Source of the DNA: Candidatus Altarchaeota archaeon
Lineage (GTDB): Archaea; Altiarchaeota; Altiarchaeia; IMC4; QMZM01
Length of the DNA stretch: 44,314 nucleotides
Direction of reading: 5' to 3'
NCBI GenBank assembly: GCA_016931955.1
Contig: JAFGDV010000043.1
Location: 1-44,314 of the forward strand
The stretch's first letter is position 1; each line of letters begins with the position of its first letter. Below the pieces are notes generated by a model. That model was not told the DNA's origin. It ran no database searches and was given only the letters and a program-made list of their open reading frames with translations. Positions 32,181-41,019 of the stretch are shown piece after piece. The translations under genes and the position numbers were made by a program.

Positions 32181-34476
32181 ACCATACCGGAAGATCCTAG
32201 ACAACGTGTATGAGATCGATCTCTTAGAGGCGGATGACTCTGATTTTGAGAGGATAAGCAAGGAGAAGTCCCTTGGATTAAGCCTGGAGGAGCTGAAAAA
32301 GATCAGGGACTACTTTAAGCGAGAGAGAAGGAATCCAACTGATGTGGAATTGGAGGCCTTCGCACAGTCCTGGAGCGAACACTGTTGCTATAAGAGCTCA
32401 AAACCCATACTCAAGAGAACCGTTTTCACGATAAAGGCGCCGCAGAACATCTGCGTCATAGCGGAGGACGCCGGCGTGGTGGACTTCAACAAAGAATACG
32501 CATACGTCGTAGCACTCGAAAGCCACAACCATCCATCAGCATTAGACCCATACGGCGGAGCAGCCACCGGAATAGGAGGAATACTGAGGGACGTCGTATG
32601 CATGGGAGCGCAGCCTATCGCATTAATCGATCCATTATTCTTCGGCCCACTCAACTATAAGGAAAAACTACCTAAGGGGACGAAGCATCCACAGTATTTG
32701 TTCAAAGGAGTGGTTTCAGGGATAGCAGATTACGGGAACCGCGTCGGAATACCAACCATAGCGGGGATGGTAGAGTTCCACGAATCCTATATAAGCAACT
32801 GTTTAGTGAATGTGGGCTGCATCGGCATCATAAGAAAAGACGAAGTAGTGCACAGCAGAGTGGGCAATGTCGGAGACGTCTACATCATGGCAGGCGGAAA
32901 GACAGGAAGAGACGGCATACATGGAGTAAGCTTCGCCTCAGCCGAGCTCGGCGAAGAAAGCGAGAAAAAAGACATACCTGCAGTACAACTAGGTTACGCC
33001 ATAATGAAGGAGCCACTGATGCACGCATGCCTTGAAGCGAACAAAAAAAAGCTGTTGACTGGGATGAAAGACTTTGGGGGAGGAGGTTTATCCTGCGTAT
33101 CAAGCGAGATGGCGTACGCAGGAAACAAGGGTGCTGTGATAGAACTAGACAACGTTCCATTAAAGCAGGAAGGCATGGCTCCATGGGAGATCTGGGTCTC
33201 TGAAAGCCAGGAGCGGATGATGATGTCAGTCAGGCCGGAAAACGTCAAGAAAGTACTGAAGATATTTGAATTCTGGGACGTCCCCGCAACCGTAGTCGGC
33301 AGAGCAGACGACACAAAGAGGATCAAAGCAGTGTATAAAGGAAAGACCGTGTTAGACCTGGACCTCGACTTCCTCCTCAAGGGGGTTGTATACGACCGGC
33401 CTGCAAAGTATGTCGCACGAGATGAGGCCGACCCAGGATTCAAGATGCCAGACTTAGAGGATACAGCATTAAGGATGCTGAACTCTCCTCGCGTCGGCAG
33501 CAGAGAATCAATAATACGCAGATACGACCACGAAGTCCGCGGAAACACCATACTCAAACCGATGCAAGGCAAGATAAACCATCAAACTCATGGAGACGCC
33601 GCAGTCATAAAGCCTCTAGTAGACAGCTTCCAAGGCTTAGCGATTACTGCTGACGTGAATCCCATATTCTGTAAACAAGACCCATACTGGGGAGCTGCCT
33701 CCGCAGTAGACGAAGCAGTAAGAAACCTGGTTTCAGTAAACTCCAGACCCCATTCCATGGCCGATTGCTTGAACTTCGGCAACCCCGAAAAAGAAGACAG
33801 GATGGCAGATCTAATAAAAGCATGCGAGGGACTATATTTTGCCGCGAACGCATTCGAAACCCCTTTTGTCTCAGGCAACGTCTCCCTCTACAACGAAGGC
33901 GTCAAGGGACCGATAGCTCCGACGCCGACGCTGCTTGGAATAGGCATAGTCAAAGACGTCAGAAAGACGGTCTCCTCAGACCTGAAGGAAACAGGCAACA
34001 TCCTCTACTTAGTCGGGAAAACCGGACAGGAAATGGGCGGCTCAGAATACTATCGGATGCTCGGCTTAAAGGGGGGCCTGGTTCCAAGGGTCTACCCAGA
34101 GAAGACAAAGAAGAGCATGAACTGCATACTGAAAGCCATGGATAAAAAACTGGTGAGGAGCTGCCACGATCTCTCAACCGGAGGATTATTGGTTGCAGCT
34201 GCAGAGATGGCATTCGGCGGCGACTTAGGCGTTGAATTAGACATAAGCGAAGGCAACATGAGAACAGACTACAAGCTCTTCAGTGAATCAAACGGCAGAT
34301 GGCTGATAGAGGTCAGAAAAAAAGACGCTGAAAGATTCGAGTCCGTGGTGGATGCTAAGAAGATAGGGAGAACGACAAAAGATGGGAAGTTGAAGATAAA
34401 AGACGGAAAAATAGATCTTGAACTACCTCTAGAGGAGCTGCGAGACAAATGGGATGCCGCATTGGAGAAGGAATGA
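32173..34476 (+). CDS. purL: Phosphoribosylformylglycinamidine synthase subunit PurL
   Basis: The 767-residue PurL of the small (bacterial/archaeal) type contains SWSEHCCYKSSKPILK, ALESHNHPSALDPYGGAATGIGGILRDV, TKDFGGGGL-like TGMKDFGGGGLSCVSSEMA and the second-half NFGNPEK and NVSLYNE motifs. It makes FGAM from FGAR, ATP and ammonia in purine synthesis. It overlaps both purS and purQ. Confidence 0.96.
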   Translation: MPEPYRKILDNVYEIDLLEADDSDFERISKEKSLGLSLEELKKIRDYFKRERRNPTDVELEAFAQSWSEHCCYKSSKPILKRTVFTIKAPQNICVIAEDAGVVDFNKEYAYVVALESHNHPSALDPYGGAATGIGGILRDVVCMGAQPIALIDPLFFGPLNYKEKLPKGTKHPQYLFKGVVSGIADYGNRVGIPTIAGMVEFHESYISNCLVNVGCIGIIRKDEVVHSRVGNVGDVYIMAGGKTGRDGIHGVSFASAELGEESEKKDIPAVQLGYAIMKEPLMHACLEANKKKLLTGMKDFGGGGLSCVSSEMAYAGNKGAVIELDNVPLKQEGMAPWEIWVSESQERMMMSVRPENVKKVLKIFEFWDVPATVVGRADDTKRIKAVYKGKTVLDLDLDFLLKGVVYDRPAKYVARDEADPGFKMPDLEDTALRMLNSPRVGSRESIIRRYDHEVRGNTILKPMQGKINHQTHGDAAVIKPLVDSFQGLAITADVNPIFCKQDPYWGAASAVDEAVRNLVSVNSRPHSMADCLNFGNPEKEDRMADLIKACEGLYFAANAFETPFVSGNVSLYNEGVKGPIAPTPTLLGIGIVKDVRKTVSSDLKETGNILYLVGKTGQEMGGSEYYRMLGLKGGLVPRVYPEKTKKSMNCILKAMDKKLVRSCHDLSTGGLLVAAAEMAFGGDLGVELDISEGNMRTDYKLFSESNGRWLIEVRKKDAERFESVVDAKKIGRTTKDGKLKIKDGKIDLELPLEELRDKWDAALEKE

Positions 34477-35285
34477 AGATGAGAGTGTGTGTTCTTTTCA
34501 TGGAGGGGACGAACTGTGAGGATGAAACAAGGAGGGCATTCGAGCAGATTGGCTTGGAGGCAGAACTGGTACACTTGAAGCAGCTTACTGGGGATGTTAT
34601 CCCCGAGTTGAGGAGAAACCTTGGAGACTACAGTGTCCTGATGATCCCTGGAGGGTGGAGCGCAGGCGACTACGTCCGGGCTGGAGCTATATTCGCTGCC
34701 AGGATAAAGAGCAAGCTCAGGGAGGACATCAAGGACTTCATAGAAGACGGGAAACTCGTGCTCGGAGTCTGCAACGGATTCCAGGTTCTGACAGAGCTTG
34801 GACTATTGCCGGCCTTTGAAGGAATATCTGAGACACCAGAGGCGGCGTTGACGAACAACGCCAACGGCAGATTCCAGTGCCGACCCGTCTATCTGAAACA
34901 TACTGGAAAATGCAGGTTCACTGAAAAGATCGGAGAAGATAATGTGCTGCAGATCCCGGTTGCACACGCTGAAGGCAGATTCACCTTCGGGGAAAATGAC
35001 GAAAAATATCTGGAGAAGCTGATAGAGAACGAGCAGATAGTCTTCAGGTACTGTAGAGCTGACGGCTCCGATGCTTTGGGGGAGTTCCCATGGAACCCCA
35101 ACGGCAGCCTCTACGATATAGCAGGCATCTGCAACCCAGAAAAGAATGTTCTTGGGATGATGCCACACCCTGAGCGAGTGGTGGACGGAATACAACAAGC
35201 CGACTGGACTAGAAAGAAAAAAGGAAGAGGAGACGGTAGAATATTCTTTGAAAGCATTAGAGAATGTCTAAAGAGGGGGTTCTGA
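34473..35285 (+). CDS. purQ: Phosphoribosylformylglycinamidine synthase subunit PurQ
   Basis: This is a 270-residue class I glutamine amidotransferase: the catalytic Cys in GVCNGFQVL, the His/Glu pair in MMPHPERV, and the N-terminal VCVLFMEGTNCEDETRRAF. It supplies ammonia to PurL. The start at 34473 overlaps the purL stop (ATGA) and has GGAGAAGG just upstream; earlier in-frame ATGs lie inside purL and are not conserved. Confidence 0.95.
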   Translation: MKMRVCVLFMEGTNCEDETRRAFEQIGLEAELVHLKQLTGDVIPELRRNLGDYSVLMIPGGWSAGDYVRAGAIFAARIKSKLREDIKDFIEDGKLVLGVCNGFQVLTELGLLPAFEGISETPEAALTNNANGRFQCRPVYLKHTGKCRFTEKIGEDNVLQIPVAHAEGRFTFGENDEKYLEKLIENEQIVFRYCRADGSDALGEFPWNPNGSLYDIAGICNPEKNVLGMMPHPERVVDGIQQADWTRKKKGRGDGRIFFESIRECLKRGF

Positions 35286-35402
35286 ATGGAAAAGAAAAAA
35301 GAAAAGGAAAAAGAACTCACAGAAGAAGAAAGGAAGGAATTGAGAAAGAAGAGGAGAAAGGAGAGGAAACTGCAGAAGGCGTGGCTTTACAATCCTAGGT
35401 AG
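35286..35402 (+). CDS. Possible 38-residue charged microprotein after purQ
   Basis: The ATG follows the purQ stop directly and opens 38 codons, of which 26 encode Lys, Arg or Glu, ending AWLYNPR and TAG. The 3' end overlaps that of the PCNA gene by 8 bases on the other strand. The tight fit between two genes and the aromatic tail make it a plausible small nucleic-acid- or ribosome-associated protein, but the A/G-rich composition could also produce it by chance. I do not recognise the family. Confidence 0.4.
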   Translation: MEKKKEKEKELTEEERKELRKKRRKERKLQKAWLYNPR

Positions 35403-36129
35403 ACTCTATCCTCGGCGCGAGAAAATACACCACCCTGCCATCGCCTATTGAATACTCCACCCTCAACGGAGCATCCGTTCTTATCTTCAGTGAGATTATG
35501 CTACCCTGATCTGAGGCCTTCAATAGGTTGTTAAGCTGATCCAGAGAGAAAACGGCCCGAGATTTCTCCTTCACCTTAAAGTCCATGAGGTTCTCCTCCT
35601 TCAGCTTTATCTCGGCTGAGCCTGTATCGCCCTGAGCCGTAATAGTGAAGCCTTCATCAACCACCAAAGCGACGTGGTTGCTTACGAGTTCAGCATCCTT
35701 CAAAGCCTCCTTAAGTATGTTCGCCCCCACCTTGATTTCTGAAGTGAACTCAACGCTGGGCTCCTTCGGCGGAGAAGTAGTTGATTCTATTATCGACATA
35801 TTAAAGCGCCTGTTCGCTTCTCCTTCGAAGACCATCTTAAGACGGTTGTCTTTCAGTGAAAACTCTATCTTATCCTCGGGCTTAGATCTGCGCGTGATCT
35901 TAGAAAGCTCGGCGAAGTCGACGGTTATGTTAGAAGGAGCATCGACTTTGTATTCGTCAAAGGCAGACGCTGGAAGCACGAAATCGACCAAAGCAATCTG
36001 CGACGGATCCATTGCACGCAGTTTCAGACCCTCCTTGGTTATCTGCAATGTGCCCTCATCTATCAAAGCAGCGATGGCTTCTATGCTGTTACGCCACGCC
36101 TTGGTATCAGAGATTAATGCCTTGAACAT
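35395..36129 (-). CDS. pcn: DNA polymerase sliding clamp PCNA
   Basis: The 244-residue archaeal PCNA starts MFKALISDTKAWRNSIEAIAALIDEGTLQITKEGLKLRAMDPSQIALVDF-type with the canonical LRAMDPSQIALVDF strand, the interdomain LDQLNNLLKA segment, and the C-terminal LRVEYSIGDGRVVYFLAPRIE. It encircles DNA and tethers polymerases, FEN1 and ligase. It is probably co-transcribed with lysS upstream, 42 bases away. Confidence 0.97.
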   Translation of the reverse strand: MFKALISDTKAWRNSIEAIAALIDEGTLQITKEGLKLRAMDPSQIALVDFVLPASAFDEYKVDAPSNITVDFAELSKITRRSKPEDKIEFSLKDNRLKMVFEGEANRRFNMSIIESTTSPPKEPSVEFTSEIKVGANILKEALKDAELVSNHVALVVDEGFTITAQGDTGSAEIKLKEENLMDFKVKEKSRAVFSLDQLNNLLKASDQGSIISLKIRTDAPLRVEYSIGDGRVVYFLAPRIEST

Positions 36130-36171
36130 TTTAGCTCTAAATATATTATAATCCAGGCAATAAAAAGAGGG

Positions 36172-37713
36172 TTATAGAGTGAACCTCTCCCGGATGAAGT
36201 CCTTGTCGAGGGACAATATAAAGCTTGCAGCCTTAGGACCCTTCCTCCGACCTATCAAGACCAGATAAACCGCCTCAAACATCTCAGGCGGCTTCAATCC
36301 GATCTCGCGCGAAATCTCATACATCCTCTTATGGAGCGCCTCAGGCTTCCATTCACGGCCGAGTTCATCCGCCAGCTTACCTAACGCAGCAGACTGCTTC
36401 TCGCTGAGCCCCCCCCTGATTTTTCGAAAACCAGAGTCGTCAAGGAGCGTGAACTGCAGATAATCCGGTCCATACCTAGTATTCCATTCCCTTGCAAATC
36501 TGATCCTGCGCTCAAGCCTCTGGGGGTCGAAGCCACCATAGCCGTGACGCCTAAGCCTCCCTTCCATCACCTCTAAGTCAAGATCTGGAACAACCTGGGC
36601 TAATACAGCGCATAGAGTGAACGGTATCTGCAACATCCTGGGCTCGTTGACTTGGGAAAGCAGGTAATGCCTCTTCACGTCTTCATCACCCTCGGTAAGT
36701 CCAAAGTAGACCTTCTCTGCTTCATCGTATTCATCTACCATGTTCGTCAGAGCGCCTAGGTTTATGTCCCTCTGCTTCTGCAGACGCTTATACATGAAAA
36801 ACTTCAAGACCTCTGGCTCACAGATCTGAAGCCAATCAGACAACGTGATAACATTACCTCTGGAGGATGAAATCTTCTCCCCGTTCAAGGTGAAGAACTC
36901 ATAGACCAACGGCAGAGGAGGCTCCCAGCCAAAGACTTCCTTGGATATGATCCTCGAGGTCCAATAGGAGCCGCCAGCGCTTGCATGCTCTTTTCCAAGA
37001 GGCTCACAGGTCACCTTAAAGTGACGCCAACGAGCAGCCCACTCCACCCGCCAAGGCAGCTTACCACGCCCTTCTCTGACGTCCGCTTCGCCCCTGAAGC
37101 CGCAGCCCTTAACCAGGCCACCGGCTAACTCAGCATCCTCGCATACGTAATCAATAATGTCGCCGTTTCTGCCAACAGCCTTCGCAGTAGATATCCTGCC
37201 GCAGCCCTCACAGACCGGATTCCAGGGAATGAAATCCTCAGATAGAGGATCCTTCCGGAATTCATTAAGTATTGCAACAATCTTCTCTGAATTATCTAAG
37301 GCAGTCCTTATCTCTTCATACAGGGCACCTGAGCGATAAAGTTCCGTCCCAGAATATGTCTTAGGCTTAACGCCAAAGGCTTCAAGATCAGATAGAAAAG
37401 GCTCAACGAAGTGTTCAACAAAGCTTTTATGGCAGTTGAATGGATCAATGATGTCGTGGACCGGAAAACCCAGATAGTCTTTAACAGCCTCCAAGCCCTT
37501 GGGGATTTTCCTCAACGGATCAGAGTCGTCTGCGACCCAGATAAATCCCGACGTTACTCCCTTATCGGCTAACGCCTTACGAACAGCATCACCTCTTATA
37601 ACGTCAGAGGCATTGCCCACATGAGGGATCCCAGAGATAGAGGTCCCAGTCTCAATAACATGCTCTTTACCACGACCAAGCAACTCATCAGCCACACTAT
37701 CAGCCCAATGCAT
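36172..37713 (-). CDS. lysS: Class I lysyl-tRNA synthetase
   Basis: The 513-residue enzyme is the archaeal class I LysRS: the HIGH-like motif GIPHVGNASD, zinc-binding Cys pairs (CEGCGR and a distal CGF segment), and the KMSKS-like KISSSRGNV. The C-terminal helical anticodon-binding domain is of normal length. It charges tRNA-Lys. The ATG is followed by WADSVADELL, the usual start. Confidence 0.95.
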   Translation of the reverse strand: MHWADSVADELLGRGKEHVIETGTSISGIPHVGNASDVIRGDAVRKALADKGVTSGFIWVADDSDPLRKIPKGLEAVKDYLGFPVHDIIDPFNCHKSFVEHFVEPFLSDLEAFGVKPKTYSGTELYRSGALYEEIRTALDNSEKIVAILNEFRKDPLSEDFIPWNPVCEGCGRISTAKAVGRNGDIIDYVCEDAELAGGLVKGCGFRGEADVREGRGKLPWRVEWAARWRHFKVTCEPLGKEHASAGGSYWTSRIISKEVFGWEPPLPLVYEFFTLNGEKISSSRGNVITLSDWLQICEPEVLKFFMYKRLQKQRDINLGALTNMVDEYDEAEKVYFGLTEGDEDVKRHYLLSQVNEPRMLQIPFTLCAVLAQVVPDLDLEVMEGRLRRHGYGGFDPQRLERRIRFAREWNTRYGPDYLQFTLLDDSGFRKIRGGLSEKQSAALGKLADELGREWKPEALHKRMYEISREIGLKPPEMFEAVYLVLIGRRKGPKAASFILSLDKDFIRERFTL

Positions 37714-37943
37714 AAATATAGATTAAGCATACAGAAATAAAACGCCGGACCACTGAACACGTGATGACTGATGCTGTCGTTTCCCTCCAGCCTTACTCGC
37801 ATAAGCTCGCCAATGGGCGGGCTGACTACTTAAGTAGAGTCGTCCGTGCAGCCAAGCAATAGCGCGCGCTGCACCTTTAATCAACCTTTAATAGAGGTTG
37901 GGTGCTAGCTCTGATTTATTCTACTGAAACTCCTAATACTAAG
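37714..37943. other. Noncoding region with inverted repeats and a partial C/D-like module
   Basis: No gene is seen. At 37753-37773 the stretch CTGA, four bases, GTGATGA, CTGATG copies the D'-C' module of the sRNA at 37944-38005, but no upstream C box or properly spaced downstream D box completes it. Further on there are the 12-base palindrome CTACTTAAGTAG (37826-37837), a 7-bp hairpin GTGCAGC/GCTGCAC (37846-37874) and a stem CAACCT/AGGTTG (37882-37900). ATGGGCGGGCTGACT near 37812 echoes the end of the sRNA. It may hold a decayed sRNA paralogue. Confidence 0.5.
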
Positions 37944-38005
37944 TGGCAGTGTGATGACACGAACAACCACTGAGCTATGATGACTGATGGGCGAGCTGAC
38001 TGCCA
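37944..38005 (+). ncRNA. C/D box sRNA (2'-O-methylation guide)
   Basis: All parts of an archaeal C/D box sRNA are present in order: terminal stem TGGCAG (37944-37949) with CTGCCA (38000-38005); C box GTGATGA (37951-37957); 12-nt guide CACGAACAACCA; D' box CTGA (37970-37973); 3-nt spacer; C' box ATGATGA (37977-37983); 12-nt guide CTGATGGGCGAG; D box CTGA (37996-37999). By the N+5 rule the guides would direct methylation within UGGUUGUUCGUG (at the fifth base, U) and CUCGCCCAUCAG (at the fifth base, C). The RNA targets are not in this window; rRNA or tRNA is expected. The partner proteins would be L7Ae, Nop5 and fibrillarin. Confidence 0.88.
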
Positions 38006-38059
38006 CAGAATCAAAATAATCCAAAGCCACCTGCTAAGCGCATATGTGGCTCGTTTCGC

Positions 38060-38166
38060 CAGCCTTTTTCTAAAAGGCTGTGATGCAACCCTTTTCTTTT
38101 CAGCGAAAAGCAATCGAATTTGCCGAAGGCAAATTCCTTTTGATCAACCTTTTATGAAAAGGTTGA
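38060..38166. repeat. Cluster of four perfect hairpins with 3-base loops
   Basis: In order: CAGCCTTTT/AAAAGGCTG around TCT (38060-38080); CTTTTC/GAAAAG around AGC (38096-38110); GAATTTGCC/GGCAAATTC around GAA (38116-38136); TCAACCTTTT/AAAAGGTTGA around ATG (38144-38166). Three of the four have a CTTTT/AAAAG core, and the last ends two bases before the stop of the receptor gene. They may terminate transcription from either side, or be remnants of a small palindromic repeat family, since a similar hairpin lies at 30259-30279. Confidence 0.75.
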
Positions 38167-38168
38167 GG

Positions 38169-39830
38169 TTAGGTCTTCCCTGATTTCATCTTGAAAGCAG
38201 CTATCAGCATCTCCAGGCTTGCTGTTAGTTCCGCTACCTCGTCGTTTCCTTTCACCTCAGGCAACGGGGTGTCAAAGTCGCCGCTTGTCACCTTATCTGC
38301 CGCGTCCTTGAGTTTTGTTATCGGGTCGCTTATGCTCTTCGCAAACAAAAAGCTTGTTACTGCCACAACAAATATCGTCGCAAGCGTTATCAGAAAGATC
38401 GTGTTCTGTGTGCCAAGATCCTCCGTCCGCGTTCTTATCCTCTCCTCTGTCTTCTCTATAGACTCCTTGATAACAGAAGCCTGAACGTTAGTCTTCACTT
38501 CGATTTTTTCTGCAATCTTCGTCGCCGCCCCATGGAAGTCAGGCATGTTCGCACCCATACCCACAAAGCCGAATCCTGCCCTAGAGTCAAGGTTCACCAC
38601 GTTATCGCCATACTCTCTGCCGTACATTATAGTTGACATGGCAACGAATTTTGTCTTACCCTCCCACACATAGATGTTGGAGCCATGCTCCCCCTTAAGG
38701 TTCATGAACACAAGGTAGGGGAATCCAGGGCCTGTTGAAAACGTAAGCCATGCCCCATACAAGGGGATGAAGCCTTTTTGTTTCTGTTCTAAGGAGTGGG
38801 CTTTCTGCCTCTCCAGTTCCTCCTGAGTCGGATTCAAGAAGCGGTCCTCAAGTTCCAACAACTCCTCCTCGGTCACCTTATCGGCAAGATCGGGTGAAGG
38901 CGCTCCACCGTAGCCTTCCGCGAGTGTGCCGTCGGATAGGAAACCCCTTATGTAGAAGTCATTAGGGTGCTGAGACACCCAACTATCATGGGCTATTATG
39001 TATGCGTAGTTGCCTGTTGATGCTGGATTAGCCCACTTGTATGACCCCATGGGGTCTATGTTGTCCACGAACTGATTGATGTGCTCCTGATCCATTGCAA
39101 GCATCAGGTAACCGACTTTTTTGTCTCCGTCGTATACTGGCGTCAGCCAACGATATATTCCCTCATACCTCTCCCCGTCTGGCTTATCCTGTCCCTTGAA
39201 TGCCTCATTAACGGAGACCGACCAACCAAGCAGGTCGGAGAGGTAAACCTCTCCATTGCTGAGTTTCTGCGCTTCACTGAAGCAGGTCTCTGTCTTGTAT
39301 TCAGTGTTGGATGGAATGCTTACGTCAACAAGGTCTTGGGATGAGATGAATCTTCTCACGGAAGAGTCGTAGACCACCTTCAATGCTTCGATGCCATCGA
39401 GGTTAATAAAGGTCATCCCTGAGTAGATCGGTCGGTCTGTTTTTTTGTCCGGGGTCTCCCAGACTTCCTTAGACTTTGTCTCCAAGAATCTTGTATAGCT
39501 TTCTGCGTCCCTCTCCAATGAGGCCGCATAGAGCACGTCATTTTCCCTCTCCCTCAGGAATTCAGCGATTCTTTGGGCTGTTTCATAGGCTCTTAACTCG
39601 ATCGCTTTAATGGATTTATCGTCGAGGGCTTCCATGGAGTCCGCAATCGAGATGTTGCCTATGTCTGTCGCAGCCTGCAGATTCAATTCGCCCAACATCC
39701 TAGCGTCTTCTGCCGCGCTCAAGCCGAGGCTCTTCGAGTCTTCTAATGCAAAAAAACCCAAGACCGCTAAAGGTATGATCGTGATCGTTAACATCATCAC
39801 CAGGAGTTTTTTTAGTATTGTGGTTTTCAT
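38169..39830 (-). CDS. Cache-HAMP membrane receptor without output domain
   Basis: The 553-residue protein has an N-terminal transmembrane helix (about 5-27), a large extracytoplasmic sensor of Cache type (about 30-440), a second helix (TIFLITLATIFVVAVTSFLFA) and a HAMP domain (ISDPITKLKDAADKVTSGDFDTPLPEVKGNDEVAEL). It ends 20-25 residues after HAMP, with no methyl-accepting, kinase or other output domain. The ATG at 39830 is preceded by AAGGAGGCGATG, a strong ribosome-binding site, so longer upstream readings are unlikely. Output may be through a partner, perhaps the small protein just upstream. Truncation by the hairpin cluster at its 3' end is possible. Confidence 0.82.
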   Translation of the reverse strand: MKTTILKKLLVMMLTITIIPLAVLGFFALEDSKSLGLSAAEDARMLGELNLQAATDIGNISIADSMEALDDKSIKAIELRAYETAQRIAEFLRERENDVLYAASLERDAESYTRFLETKSKEVWETPDKKTDRPIYSGMTFINLDGIEALKVVYDSSVRRFISSQDLVDVSIPSNTEYKTETCFSEAQKLSNGEVYLSDLLGWSVSVNEAFKGQDKPDGERYEGIYRWLTPVYDGDKKVGYLMLAMDQEHINQFVDNIDPMGSYKWANPASTGNYAYIIAHDSWVSQHPNDFYIRGFLSDGTLAEGYGGAPSPDLADKVTEEELLELEDRFLNPTQEELERQKAHSLEQKQKGFIPLYGAWLTFSTGPGFPYLVFMNLKGEHGSNIYVWEGKTKFVAMSTIMYGREYGDNVVNLDSRAGFGFVGMGANMPDFHGAATKIAEKIEVKTNVQASVIKESIEKTEERIRTRTEDLGTQNTIFLITLATIFVVAVTSFLFAKSISDPITKLKDAADKVTSGDFDTPLPEVKGNDEVAELTASLEMLIAAFKMKSGKT

Positions 39831-39843
39831 GACATCGCCTCCT

Positions 39844-40014
39844 TTATTTAATAGAATCAAATAGTTTCGCTTTATCTTCTCCAAGCAGCACAGCAACCTT
39901 CTGCCTGCATTTTCTAACACAATCCTCTTCACTCATCAAATCAACAAGCTTCGAATTAGCCGGGCCGAAGAATCTAAGCATCAATTCCTTGCATTTCTCC
40001 TTCTTCCTTGACAT
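39844..40014 (-). CDS. Small soluble protein preceding the Cache-HAMP receptor
   Basis: This 56-residue protein starts at the ATG at 40014, with AGGTG 7 bases upstream. It is Lys- and acid-rich, helical, with Cys residues in EKCKEL and EDCVRKCRQKV. Its stop lies 13 bases before the receptor start, so the two form an operon. I have a faint memory of similar small proteins beside archaeal receptors but cannot name a family. It may be a receptor adaptor; that is inference. Confidence 0.65.
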   Translation of the reverse strand: MSRKKEKCKELMLRFFGPANSKLVDLMSEEDCVRKCRQKVAVLLGEDKAKLFDSIK

Positions 40015-40134
40015 AAAATCACCTGCCATAAATTGTCTTTTATTATGTTGTATGTTGTTCTTTGTTTATATGCTTTTCGGTTGAAAAGAAATCGGTTGGA
40101 TTTATTTCCCTGGTTTTCTTAATCTTTGACTGAC

Positions 40135-41019
40135 ATGGAAGAGGATGTTAAGCGTTGCTTGGAACATATGCTGGAGACCAACAGCATCAGGAGAACGTTC
40201 TGGCACATGGATGAGAAAGTCAGTGATCTATGGTTTGGGATACAGCAAGGCGACGACTCAGTCATCGTGGGAGACGTGATCGTTAACATGGAGGGGCCCT
40301 ATCCATTGAAGACCGGCAGAAAGACGGGGTTGATACATACTTGCTCTGATATCGTGGTCATGGGCGGAAAACCATTGTTTGCGTTGAATGCAATGCAGGT
40401 CAGCAGCTTCCAGGAGGCGGAGGAAGTCGCTGAAGACCTGAAAAAACAGAGCATCGGCTTAGAGGTGCCAATCATCGGAGGAAACACGCAGATGGAAGAC
40501 AATCTAAAGCCATGCGTATCCTTCACAGTCTTCGGCAGACTGATAGGGAAACCAATACCAGACGCTGGAGCGAAGAAAGGCGACCGCGTCTTCATGCTAG
40601 GGGAAGTAGTTGAGGGAGAGATAGGTGAAAGAGTGCATAGAGCGAAGGTCAAGTTTAAGGCGTTCATGGACATGGTAGAACAAGGAGTAGAAATACATGC
40701 GTCAAAGGACGCGTCCAGGGGAGGATGGTTCGGGAACCTCGCCGAGATGCTTGTAAAATCCAAGAAAGGGGTCAGGGTTACAAGCATCCCCTATCCAAGG
40801 ATAAGCAGGTATATGGGAACCTATCTGATATCGGTTCCAAAGAAAGAAATAAGAAAGATCGTGGAAATATCAGCTAAACACAGATGCCCCATCATCGAAG
40901 TCGGCACAATAACCGAAGAAAAAAAGATAACAATAGGCGACAAAGCACTGGTAGAAGAAGAAAAAATGCAGCAACTCATAAGAGAGTTCCCATACAAGAA
41001 GGCGAGGCTTCCAAGATGA
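40135..41019 (+). CDS. AIR-synthase-related protein (PurM/SelD/ThiL superfamily)
   Basis: The 294-residue protein has the ATP-binding fold of the PurM superfamily: GDDSVIVGDVIVNMEGPYPL, TGLIHTCSDIVVMGGKPLFALNAMQV, VPIIGGNTQ and the C-terminal domain with DASRGGWFGNLAEML. From memory it fits COG2144 'selenophosphate-synthetase-related'. It phosphorylates or activates an unknown small molecule. The start is uncertain: the ATG at 40135 or a TTG at 40126. A TATA-like TTTATATG lies near 40066. The lipoprotein gene overlaps its stop (ATGA). Confidence 0.82.
   Translation: MEEDVKRCLEHMLETNSIRRTFWHMDEKVSDLWFGIQQGDDSVIVGDVIVNMEGPYPLKTGRKTGLIHTCSDIVVMGGKPLFALNAMQVSSFQEAEEVAEDLKKQSIGLEVPIIGGNTQMEDNLKPCVSFTVFGRLIGKPIPDAGAKKGDRVFMLGEVVEGEIGERVHRAKVKFKAFMDMVEQGVEIHASKDASRGGWFGNLAEMLVKSKKGVRVTSIPYPRISRYMGTYLISVPKKEIRKIVEISAKHRCPIIEVGTITEEKKITIGDKALVEEEKMQQLIREFPYKKARLPR

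Noticed and set aside
37800-37880. Possible tRNA in the lysS-receptor spacer
   Set aside because: There are stems, but no T-loop GTTCRA motif, no acceptor pairing and no plausible anticodon arm.
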